From positions 1 to 64,000 of the forward strand of contig JAPYTO010000006.1 of assembly GCA_029941865.1 (NCBI GenBank): DNA of 64,000 nt, read 5' to 3'. How positions within the stretch are numbered: the stretch's first letter is position 1; every line of letters starts with the position of its first letter. Below the pieces are notes generated by a model. That model was not told the origin of the DNA. It did no database searches and was given only the letters and a program-made list of their open reading frames with translations. Both the position numbers and the translations under genes were made by a program. The DNA is from Fuerstiella sp. (GTDB taxonomy: Bacteria > Planctomycetota > Planctomycetia > Planctomycetales > Planctomycetaceae). This document shows positions 19,389 to 28,886 of the stretch, one piece after another.

Positions 19389-19485
19389 AAAACACCTCGG
19401 GGACAATCAGCAAATGCGACCATGATTCAATAACGATGACGACCATTGTCTACACATTCGATGGGGCAGGAAAGTAATCCATCAC

Positions 19486-19519
19486 AAAAAAGCGTCGTGA
19501 GAAGATTTTCTCACGACGC
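19486..19519 (-). terminator. Rho-independent terminator downstream of glnK
   Basis: A 12-bp perfect stem GCGTCGTGAGAA / TTCTCACGACGC with a GATT loop (19492-19519). Read on the minus strand it is followed by six T residues. It lies just after the glnK stop and would end the amt-glnK transcript. Confidence 0.85.
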
Positions 19520-19550
19520 ATCTGTATTCGTGCGACTGCGATTCACAGAT

Positions 19551-19907
<357 letters not shown>

Positions 19908-19971
19908 TTAAGTGTATGAGCTATTAATGACACCGGGACACGAACGGCATTAAACCGCCGGCAACAGCGGC

Positions 19972-21291
19972 TCACAGAGACAAACCCTGCGATGTCTGCC
20001 GCTGTTGGCGCCGAAGCCGGCTTACTGGAAGATGTAGCCTTCTTCGCCGTGCTGGCTGATATCCAGTCCCCTGAACTTCTTCTTCCTCACTGACTCTCAG
20101 TCCCATGATCGGATCCAGGATTTTCAGCAGAATAAATGTGCCGACTGCGCTGAAACCGACCGCTGCCACGACGCTGACGGCCTGCACCATGATCTGACCT
20201 TGATTGCCGTCGAGGAAGCCGGCAGCGTCGGTCGAACCGGTGACCACGCTGGTGGCAAATACGCCCGTCAGCAGTGCCCCCAGCGTTCCGCCCACTCCGT
20301 GAACACCAAAGGCATCCAGTGAATCGTCGTAGCCCGCAGAGTTTTTCAGCTTTGTACAGGCAAGGTAACAGACGACACCTGCGAGAAAGCCCATGATGAT
20401 TCCGCTGATCGGTGTCACAGAACCACTGGCCGGAGTGATACAGACAAGTCCGGCAACAGCACCGGAACACGCTCCCAGAATGCTGGCCTTGCCCTGTTTC
20501 AGCCATTCCGTCAACGACCAGCCGAGGACTCCCGCTGACGCAGCCAGATGTGTTGCGAAGACCGCGTTGACGGCTCGGCCGTCCGCGTGGAGTTCACTGC
20601 CGCCGTTGAATCCAAACCAGCCGACCCACAGCAATCCGGTGCCGATACAGGTGTACGTCAGGTTATGCGGAGGTATCGGCCGCGTCGGAAATCCTTTTCG
20701 TTTACCCAGCACAAGTGCGCAGATGAGGGCCGAGACGCCGGAACTGATGTGGACGACCAGGCCACCGGCAAAGTCGATCGCTTTGAACTTTGCATCGGGG
20801 TTCCACTCACACAGCCAGCCGGAATCTGCCCAGACCCAGTGTGCGATCGGGCAATAGATCAGCAGTCCCCAGAGTACACTAAATACCGCCATGCTGGAAA
20901 ACTTCATGCGTTCTGCAAATGCACTGCAGATCAGAGCTGGCGTGATGATGAAGAACATGCCCTGGAAGGCCACGATGATCTGCTTACTCACGAGTGATTC
21001 GGCTGTTCCAACTCCGGTCGCCGGGCTCACACCCTTCAACAGCAGATGTTCGAAGTAAGGATTTGTGCCTCCAAAAGCCAGGCTGTAGCCGATCACGGCC
21101 CACACTACGGACATCAATCCCATCAGAAAGACGCACTGCATCATGACGCTCAGGATGTTCTTCTTGCGAACAAGCCCGCCGTAAAACAGGGCCAGCCCGG
21201 GACACGTCATCATCAGGACCAGGGCGATCGAGACCAACATCCACGCGACGTCACCTTTGTCATAGTCCGGCACTGGTGGCGGTGTGATCAC
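19972..21291 (-). CDS. amt: Ammonium transporter Amt, apparently frameshifted at the C-terminus and split from its signal peptide
   Basis: Amt/Mep/Rh channel with about eleven membrane segments. The conserved Amt N-terminus (AWMLVSIALVLMMTCPGLALFYGG) and both pore histidines (VVHISSG and FGVHGVGG) are present. Near the end, a GGGG run (20068-20071 on the minus strand) throws the reading into a basic tail. If one G is removed, the frame continues as GLDISQHGEEGYIFQ and stops at 20022-20024, a normal Amt C-terminus. At the other end the frame begins with a GTG that overlaps the stop of a 65-codon frame carrying the expected signal peptide. It is upstream of glnK. The core appears functional; both end defects may be real mutations or sequence errors. 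Confidence 0.88.
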   Translation of the reverse strand: MITPPPVPDYDKGDVAWMLVSIALVLMMTCPGLALFYGGLVRKKNILSVMMQCVFLMGLMSVVWAVIGYSLAFGGTNPYFEHLLLKGVSPATGVGTAESLVSKQIIVAFQGMFFIITPALICSAFAERMKFSSMAVFSVLWGLLIYCPIAHWVWADSGWLCEWNPDAKFKAIDFAGGLVVHISSGVSALICALVLGKRKGFPTRPIPPHNLTYTCIGTGLLWVGWFGFNGGSELHADGRAVNAVFATHLAASAGVLGWSLTEWLKQGKASILGACSGAVAGLVCITPASGSVTPISGIIMGFLAGVVCYLACTKLKNSAGYDDSLDAFGVHGVGGTLGALLTGVFATSVVTGSTDAAGFLDGNQGQIMVQAVSVVAAVGFSAVGTFILLKILDPIMGLRVSEEEEVQGTGYQPARRRRLHLPVSRLRRQQRQTSQGLSL

Positions 21292-21485
21292 AGCAAACCG
21301 CCGTTGTCTTCTTCAGATTCCCCGGCCTCCAACGATGCATCAGGATCGTTTTCGTCCTCATCTGGCGCCGCCGCAGTTGGTGAGTCATCCTGCAACGCTG
21401 TTGTCGCGGCCTGCGCTGATATGGTCAGTTGAAAACTGACCAGCGCCACCGCTAACGATATTACGTAGCTGATTTTCCTGTTCAT
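21288..21485 (-). CDS. Signal peptide plus acidic linker frame, likely the displaced N-terminus of Amt
   Basis: A 65-residue frame: signal peptide MNRKISYVISLAVALVSF...AQA, then an Asp/Glu/Ala-rich linker, ending in TGA that overlaps the GTG start of amt (21291-21288). AAGGCGAG lies upstream of the ATG. Many Gram-negative Amt proteins have a cleaved signal peptide, and some have an acidic linker before the first membrane segment, so a one-base shift here would give a conventional full-length Amt. Alternatively it is a separate translationally coupled peptide. Confidence 0.6.
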   Translation of the reverse strand: MNRKISYVISLAVALVSFQLTISAQAATTALQDDSPTAAAPDEDENDPDASLEAGESEEDNGGLL

Positions 21486-21948
21486 GTGTCAATCTCGCCT
21501 TGAAATACTGCCCTGGAAGAATGTTTGCAGTGTTGAATTCGCACACAGACACCAGGTGATATTGGTATCTCGTGCCCATAGGAAAACAGACGCCCCGAAC
21601 TGTGCAGGGGCGCTCTCGCCCGTTGTTACCGCCGAACTGTCACGAATATCCGATACACCGCCCCTGATCAAGCGAACGGGGTGTGACTGACCACGATTTT
21701 TTGACGCCAGACAGAAAAAAGACTGAAGTTTTGATGCGTGCAGCGATGCAATGGTGTTTGCGATGCAGTCGGGCTCCTGCGGCAAAAAGCGGCTGTGCCC
21801 GCTATTCTGCTCATTGCCATGAACGCTGGCGCGGTGCGATGTTCGACATGTCGCACAATATCATTCCACCTGCGGTGTCGTTCGGGCTTGATAAGTTCGT
21901 GCAGTATACCGTTATCAAAGACGTAACGAGTCTGATCGACGAAAGTCG
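21486..21948. other. Intergenic region upstream of the amt locus
   Basis: No convincing gene. One GC hairpin is visible (CGCCCC, 10-base loop, GGGGCG, about 21582-21605). The region probably contains the amt promoter. Confidence 0.3.
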
Positions 21949-22372
21949 CTATTCTTCCATCGTAACGCCCTCATCGTGGTCGCTGCGCCACAGTCCGCGC
22001 AGTGCGACAACGTATACCGTCAGTTCGTCGTCTCCCATCTGTTCGCGGACGATTGCGCGCAGTTCGTCCGCGAAAGAACGCGGCAGGTCGTGGTCCGTCG
22101 CAATATGCACGACAACGATCCATGATTTCTGCAAAAGGTGTCGGAGTTGAGATCGTGTTGACGCTGTTCCTGTCACTTGATTCGCCGCCGAGAGCTGCCC
22201 GCACAGACAACTCTGTCTCCTCTTTCCCGGAATCATCGATGCACAGGTATTCCACATGATCGTCATTGGCCGTTAAGGCTGTGGTCCATTCGACCACAAT
22301 CCCTGCGGCCGACGCATCAGGGACGAATGCAATGGAGGTCACTCGATAGACTCCTTCAGTCAGTGTCGACAA
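21949..22372 (-). pseudogene. Small hypothetical gene, apparently frameshifted
   Basis: Two overlapping minus-strand frames read as parts of one protein of about 140 residues. The first runs from TTG 22372 through TEGVYRVTSIAFVPDASAAG to about NSVNTISTPTP. The second continues as LLQKSWIVVVHIATDHDLPR through QMGDDELTVYVVALRGLWRS to the stop at 21949. The switch is near 22125-22135. Outside the join each frame turns into Arg-rich, non-protein-like sequence. No family is recognised. The start codon is unsure. Confidence 0.45.
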
Positions 22373-22937
22373 CGGCTGAACGGATCGGGCTGTATTTCAG
22401 GATGATCCCGTCGACCGGTCTCTGAACATCGCCACTACATCGTGATCGTCCCTTGAATTCAAGGCGGTATCAGTTTCGACGTGAGCCTGAGACGACTTTG
22501 TCGAACTTCCGCACGCATGCTGGAATGCCCTTCCCTGCGGGTTGACATTATTTTTTTCTGAGGGTGTAATCCAGAGCGACGTTAAAACCTATCCCATCAT
22601 ACGCCTCACAGAGGTGGCGTCGGTTCATTTTCCTTTCTCCAGGTCATTTCAAAACCTAAGCACGATCGGCGATTTTACGACGGTTCGTCGTTGCGTGGTC
22701 AAACGTTGCGGAGCACGTTCGCCGACGGTTGACCGTTCAATTGACGTTCAATACGTTTTGAAAATGAGTGTGCTGGTGCGCCGAATTTCGGAAAAGAAAA
22801 ATCCTGCGAGGGGCTTGTCGTATGCAAAAAAGTTGCATGCGAATGCAACTTTTTTACCCTGGTACCTGGATCAACACTCATCACAATGTGTGCACGTTGT
22901 CCGTCAACGTCCCAATGACCTCAAAGGAAGCAGTTTT
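22373..22937. other. Intergenic region upstream of the first sulfatase gene
   Basis: The sulfatase frame stays open upstream to 22542, but the extension has no protein-like features and is not considered coding. The stretch contains one strong hairpin (22826-22855) and otherwise nothing recognisable. Confidence 0.4.
22826..22855. terminator. Strong hairpin, bidirectional-terminator-like, 83 bp before the sulfatase start
   Basis: Perfect 13-bp stem AAAAAAGTTGCAT / ATGCAACTTTTTT with a GCGA (GNRA) tetraloop. A T-run follows the stem on the plus strand and also on the minus strand. It either ends incoming transcription or, if the promoter is upstream, could attenuate sulfatase expression. Confidence 0.75.
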
Positions 22938-25292
22938 ATGAGACGTTCAATTTTTCAAGTCGTCTGCGCGGCGATTGTGCTGCTGGGTAGTTCCGTCCCA
23001 TTCGTGTTGGCACAGGATCAGTTCGATCGCACGGTCCTGCCGATTCAGGAACCTAAACGACCAACCTACAGCGAACTCGACGCGAGAAACGTCAAGGCGC
23101 CACCCAGTTTCCAGGTTCGCGCACCCGCAAAGGCACCCAATATTGTCATCGTGCTGATTGACGATGTTGGTTTTGGAGCGACCAGCACATTTGGAGGTCC
23201 CATACAGACGCCGACCCTTGACCGACTTGCTGGTGCGGGACTGCGTTACAACAACTTTCATACGACGGCACTCTGCTCACCGACGCGAAACGCGCTGAAG
23301 ACGGGTCGGAATCACCATACGGCCAACACGGGTTCGATCATGGAGAGTTCGACCGGATTCCCCGGCAACACGGGGCAGATTCCCAACAGTGTGGCGCCGC
23401 TGGCAGAGATGCTGAGGCTTAATGGGTACAGCACAGGGGCGTTCGGTAAGTGGCACGAAACAGCGGTCTGGGAAACCAGTGTGTCCGGCCCGTTTGATCG
23501 CTGGCCAACTCATCAGGGATTCGACAAGTTCTATGGTTTTATCGGTGGTGAAACGGATCAATGGTACCCGCTTGTTTACGACGGCAGCACCAGGATCAAT
23601 CCTCCGAAGACTGAGGGCTATCACTTCACGGTCGACATGACCAATCAGGCGATTAACTGGGTGAAAGCTCAGCAGTCCATTACACCCGATAAACCGTTTT
23701 TCGTGTACTACGCGACGGGTGCTGTGCACGCACCGCACCATGTTCCAAAGGCGTGGGCAGACAAGTACAAAGGGCAGTTTGACAAAGGGTGGGACCGGAC
23801 ACGTCAGGAAACGACCGCGCGCCAGAAGAAGATGGGCGTCATTCCGGCAGACACCAAACTTCCTGGTAAGCCGGACGACATCAAGGACTGGGACGAACTT
23901 CCCGCAGGCCACCGTCAGTTGTTTGCCCGCCAGGCAGAAGTCTTTGCCGGATTCATGGAGCAGACGGACCATGAGGTCGGCCGGTTCGTCGAAGCTCTGG
24001 AAGACATCGGTGAGATGAACAATACGCTGTTCATTTACATCGCCGGTGACAACGGGACGAGTGCCGAAGGCGGGTTCGTCGGCATGTACAACGAGATGAC
24101 CTACTTTAATAACGTGACTGAGAAGGTCGAGGATTTGATTCCGCTGATGGAAAAATGGGGCGGCCCGGAAACCTTCCCGCACATGGCTGCGGGGTGGGCC
24201 GTCGCGTTCGACGCACCGTTCCAGTGGACGAAACAGGTGGCATCGGACTTCGGCGGCACTCGTAACGGAATGGTCATTCACTGGCCGCAGGGCATTAAGG
24301 AAAAGGGCGGACTGCGCAGTCAGTTCGGACACGTTATCGACATTGCTCCCACGATTCTGGAAGCAGCGACGCTGCCGGAACCAAAGAGCGTGAACGGCAC
24401 GCCGCAAACGCCCATCGAAGGAACCAGTCTGCTGTACACATTCAATGACGCGAAGGCGAAGGAACGACATACGACTCAGTACTTCGAAATGTTCGGCAAT
24501 CGAGCCATCTACCACGAAGGCTAGCTGGCTCGGACGCTTCACCGCGCTCCATGGGAAGCTCTTGAGCAACCGCCGCTCGAATCCGATGTCTGGGATCTCT
24601 ACGACACGCGAAAGGACTTCAGCCTTTTCAACAACCTTGCCGCCAAACAGCCGAAACGGTTACAGCGGCTGCAGGCTCTGTTCATGAAAGAGGCTGAACG
24701 ATACAACGTCCTGCCCATCGACGACCGAGTGATCGAACGCATGAACCCTGCACTGGCCGGGCGGCCGGACCTGATGGCTGGTCGCAAATCGCTAACGCTT
24801 TACGACGGAATGACCGGCATGCTGGAGAACACGTTTTTGAACGTGAAGAACCAGTCCATGTCCATCACGGCTGAGCTTGATATTCCGGCCGGTGGAGCGA
24901 ACGGAACGATTCTGTGCCAGGGCGGCCGGTTCGGTGGCTGGTCGCTGTACGTCAAGGACGGCAAGCCAGCCTACACTTACAACTTCCTTGGGCTGGAGCA
25001 GTTCACAGTCGCCGGGAAAGATGCGGTTCCTGAAGGGGCTGCGACGGTCGTACTCGATTTTGCCTACGACGGGGACGGACTTGGTAAGGGTGGCAAGGCG
25101 ACGTTGTCGGTGAACGGAAAGACTGTCGCGGAGGGCCGCATCGGCAAAACGCAACCGTTGATCTTCTCGGCCGACGAGACCGCAGATGTTGGTCTGGACA
25201 ATCAAACACCCGTCGTCGAGGGAATCGGCATAGGACCGGATGAGACCCGCTTCACTGGCACGATCGATAAGGTGACGATCGCTGTGAAGTAA
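22938..25292 (+). pseudogene. Secreted arylsulfatase interrupted by one in-frame TAG
   Basis: Sulfatase of the alkaline-phosphatase superfamily with signal peptide (MRRSIFQVVCAAIVLLGSSV) and AAGGAAG before the ATG. The FGly site is ALCSPTR with Cys113; metal-ligand motifs include LIDDVGFG and GDNGTS. At 24522-24524 the frame meets TAG after IYHEG. The same frame then continues as LARTLHRAPWE, VWDLYDTRKDFSLFNNLA and a C-terminal beta-rich domain to 25292, 784 codons in all. Sulfatases commonly have Trp after the Gly (GW), so a single TGG to TAG change explains the break. The 528-residue fragment keeps the catalytic centre but lacks the VWDLYD segment and the last domain. A PafA-like phosphatase gene follows. 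Confidence 0.85.
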
Positions 25293-25338
25293 GTTTGTAC
25301 AGGCCTGAAAGCGTGTGTGGGAATAGCGGAGTGAAGAA

Positions 25339-27027
25339 ATGAAAATCGTCCTGTTGCTGATGTTCGCCGTTTTTGGGAGCATCAGCACCCTGACTGCAGC
25401 ACCGCCAAAACTGATTCTGCAGATCACCGTCGATCAGCTGAGAGGCGACTTGCCGCAGCGATTCGTGGAGCGGATGGGGGACGGCGGTTTTCGTTACCTG
25501 TTGAATCAGGGAGTCGTCTTCAAAGACGCGCATCATGCGCACGCCAACACGGAAACGATTGTCGGGCATGTTACGCTGGCGACGGGCGCTCACCCTGCAG
25601 CTCATGGTATGGTGGGAAACGTCTGGTTTGATGAGGCCCTCGGTCGGCTGGTTTACAACGTCGAAGACCCTCGCTATCCCCTGATCTCTGCCGCTGCTGC
25701 AGTCGACGCGAAAACGGAAATCGACCCGACTCAGAAAAAGGCCCAGGCCTCGGGACGTTCCCCCGCAAACATCCTGGTGAGTACATTCAGCGATGAGCTG
25801 GCGATTCTTACGGCAGGCCGAGCTAAGATTTTCGGTGTGTCCGTCAAGGACCGCGGTGCGATCTCACTGGCAGGCCATGCGGGCAAAGCGTTCTGGTTTT
25901 CCAAAGCGTCCGGCGAGTTTGTCAGCAGTCGATTCTACTACCGTGAATACCCGGAATGGGTTAACACGTGGAATGCTTCCCGTCCCACGCAGCACTATGC
26001 AGGTCAGTCATGGAAACTGCTGAACAAGCAGCAGTTATATCTGTACGGTGATCGCGATGACGAATCATGGGAGGTCAACTTTTCCGGCTACGGTCGTGTC
26101 TTTCCTCATCCTTTTGGTGCGGCAGACGGCAAGTACTTCACGACACTGCTGACGCTCAGTCCGGTCGGAGACGAGTTAACGCTCAGCTTTGCCAAAGCTC
26201 TGATTGAGAACGAATCCATCGGTGCGGACGAGGTAACGGATTACCTGTCCGTCAGCTTTTCATCGACCGATTACGTCGGCCATTTCTTCGGGCCATCCAG
26301 TCTGGAAATGGAAGATAACCTGCTTCGTCTGGATCGGACAATCGCAGAGCTGCTGAAGACTGTGGATGATCAGGTCGGTCTGGACAATACTCTGGTTGTT
26401 CTTTATGCCGACCACGGAAGCCCTGACGCACCGGGTTATCTGAATCAACTGGGAATCGAAGCGAAGACCGTTGACCCGAAAACCTGGGACCAAACGGCTG
26501 GCATCGCAGCACTGAAGAAACGGTTTGGAGTGGGGAAGCAGCTGATCCAGACCTATTACCACCCATATCTGTATCTCAACCGGGATGTTATTCGTGAGCA
26601 CGGACTGGATCTGGCAGAAGTACAGACGGCGGTCGCTTCCGAAGTCGGCAAATTCAACGGTGTTACTGCGGCTGTGACCAGCACTGCGCTGATGAATGGG
26701 CAGATCCCTGACACGCGTTTAACTCGAATGATTCTGAACAACCATTTTGCTCGCCGCTCGGGCGACATCTACATCGTGCTGGACCCTCACTGTTTTGTGA
26801 ACGATTTTGACGGACTGAAAGTCGCTTCCGCTCACGGGTCTCCGTGGCGATACGACACATTCGTCCCGGTGATCTTCGCCGGTGCCGGGTTGAAACCGAA
26901 AAACGTCTACCGGCGAGTCCACACAGTGGACGTGGCGACAACTCTGGCGGCATGGCTGGGCACAAAGCCGCCGTCCGGTGCCGCCGGACAGATACTGAGC
27001 GAGGTCCTGATCCAGCAGCGGAACTAA
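25339..27027 (+). CDS. PafA-like secreted alkaline phosphatase / phosphodiesterase
   Basis: A 562-residue exported enzyme of the alkaline phosphatase / nucleotide pyrophosphatase superfamily, most like Ca2+-independent PafA phosphomonoesterases. After the signal peptide the first metal-site Asp is in TVDQLRGD, and a Thr nucleophile candidate (Thr73) is in NTETIVGH. The PafA-type substrate-binding signature SVKDRGAI and the later metal motifs SSTDYVGHFFGP and YADHG are present. It probably releases phosphate from organic monoesters in the periplasm. It starts 46 bp after the sulfatase frame, likely in the same transcript, and is intact, unlike the genes on both sides. Confidence 0.88.
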   Translation: MKIVLLLMFAVFGSISTLTAAPPKLILQITVDQLRGDLPQRFVERMGDGGFRYLLNQGVVFKDAHHAHANTETIVGHVTLATGAHPAAHGMVGNVWFDEALGRLVYNVEDPRYPLISAAAAVDAKTEIDPTQKKAQASGRSPANILVSTFSDELAILTAGRAKIFGVSVKDRGAISLAGHAGKAFWFSKASGEFVSSRFYYREYPEWVNTWNASRPTQHYAGQSWKLLNKQQLYLYGDRDDESWEVNFSGYGRVFPHPFGAADGKYFTTLLTLSPVGDELTLSFAKALIENESIGADEVTDYLSVSFSSTDYVGHFFGPSSLEMEDNLLRLDRTIAELLKTVDDQVGLDNTLVVLYADHGSPDAPGYLNQLGIEAKTVDPKTWDQTAGIAALKKRFGVGKQLIQTYYHPYLYLNRDVIREHGLDLAEVQTAVASEVGKFNGVTAAVTSTALMNGQIPDTRLTRMILNNHFARRSGDIYIVLDPHCFVNDFDGLKVASAHGSPWRYDTFVPVIFAGAGLKPKNVYRRVHTVDVATTLAAWLGTKPPSGAAGQILSEVLIQQRN

Positions 27028-27156
27028 GAAATGTTACTCGCCAGGTCCTGCATCCTGCACTTTGCACAACAGAATCAACCCTGGATCGACAGGACCATGA
27101 GGATGGGCAAAGTTGAGTTTGTGAAATGTACCGGTCCGTTTTAAAGGGATATCAAG

Positions 27157-28672
27157 ATGGATATTACGAAACCAAGGTTCTTCCTCTGTCTGGCGATCGT
27201 CAGCGGCCTTGCCACCGGCGTTGAGGCGGATCCGCCCAAAATGAAGATGACAACGCCAGTCCCCGAAGGAATCGCGACGCCGAATAAGTTGCAGACACGG
27301 ATCGGTGTCCTGACCTCAGTCGACGGAGTCCCCGACAGGGCGACTGTTCAGAAGGTCTACGATCACCTCGATTTCCATCGTGGTGTCGAGGCTTTCCTGA
27401 GCGGTATTCAGATTGCCTCCATGTCCGCCCTTCGCAAAGGATGTCTGGAAGTCGGCCCGCCGAATACGACGGTGCAGATATTCGAAGACCTCATGGACTC
27501 CAAAACGCTCTGGCTGACACCCAATACGACCTCGATTTACAACGTAGTGTGGCTGGAATTAAAGGACGAGCCCATGGTTGTTGAGACGCCGCCCGATGTC
27601 TTGGGCATCATTGACGACCACTGGTTCAAGTATGTCGGAGATTTCGGCCGCCTTGGACCGGATAAGCACTGGCGAAAAGTTTCTCATCGTTCCTCCTGGC
27701 TACGAAGGTGAGGTGCCGGACGAGTACTTCGTCCTGCGAACCAATACCTATGGCAACTGGGTGATCTGGCGTGGCTTCCAGGTGGATGGGTCGACGAAAC
27801 AGGCGGTTGATACGACAAAGAAGATTTTCCGCATGTACCCGCTTTCAAAAAAAGACAATCCGCCGAAAATGAACTTCGTCAACATGTCCGGCAGGTTCAC
27901 CAATACCATTCACCGCATGGACTTCGAGATCTTCGAAGAGATCAACAAGGTCGTGCAGGCCGAACCCAGCTACGGGCAAAACCCTGAAATTCTGGGAACC
28001 TTTGCATCCATCGGGATCGTGAAAGGACAGCCCTTCAATCCCGACGCCCGGATGAAAAAACTACTCAGCGAAGCCGCAGAAGTTGGCTCCGTGACAGTCC
28101 GCACGATTATGTCGCAACCCCGGGATAAGGGCTTTTATCTCTTTCCTGGCAAGAGCGAGGTCTGGACCAATCCCTTTGTCGGAGGCAGCCATCAGTTCCT
28201 CGTGGACGGAGCCCATGTACTGGACGGACGGGCCGCTGTTCATTTTTTCGCTACCGGAATTACTCCGGCGATGGCGGCCAAAATTATCGGAAAGGGCTCA
28301 AAGTACGCGGCTGCCTATCTTGATGCCGACGGAAATCCTTACGACGGCAGCAAGACCTACAAGGTCAATGTTCCGAAGAATCCACCTGCTAAGGATTTCT
28401 GGTCCTTCACTCTGTACGACAACCAGACTCGAGCCATGCTGCAGACTGATCAGCAGTTCCCGGGGATCGACAACAACAAGCCTGGCATGAAGAAGAACTC
28501 CGACGGGTCCTACGACGTCTACTTCGGGCCCAGGGCTCCCAAAGGTCAGAAGAATAACTGGATTCAGACGGTCCCCGGCAAGGGCTGGAACATGCTCTTC
28601 CGCTTGTATGGACCGCTTGATCCCTGGTTCGACAAGACCTGGTATCCCGGCGATCCGGAACTGGTTAAGTAA
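27157..28672 (+). pseudogene. Secreted DUF1254/DUF1214 protein with a frameshift
   Basis: The gene begins at ATG 27157 with AAGGGATATCAAG upstream and a signal peptide. The DUF1254 part (NTTSIYNVVWLELKDEPMVV) reads well to YVGDFGRLGPDK near 27666, then the frame turns Arg-rich and stops at 27711. The next frame resumes exactly as GEKFLIVPPGYEGEVPDEYF and runs through the DUF1214 region (PPAKDFWSFTLYDNQTR; GKGWNMLFRLYGPLDPWFDK) to 28672. Loss of two bases (or gain of one) between AAG and ACTGGC accounts for it. The family's function is poorly known; members are exported and of about 450-500 residues, which the joined product matches. Confidence 0.85.
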
Positions 28673-28886
28673 TCCGTGTGGCAAAAAACATCTGAGATGT
28701 AAAGTCGTTGACCGCACAGCGGCCGTCACGTGAGATCGCAGTGCGACTGTGAATCGGAATCGATTGCGCCGAAGCAGGCCGTACCGAGCAACGCGAGTTA
28801 CGGCATCGACACTCCGTCGTTTGGAATCGACAGCAATCCCGTCACGCTGTGGGGGGCTGTCATTTGTCTGTCACATATCTCGCTGC

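Noticed and set aside
22542-22937. Upstream extension of the first sulfatase frame
   Set aside because: No protein-like character; the signal peptide and ribosome site place the start at 22938.
24522-24524. TAG read as pyrrolysine or a reassigned codon
   Set aside because: No sign of Pyl machinery in the window, and Trp is the expected residue; a point mutation or error is simpler.
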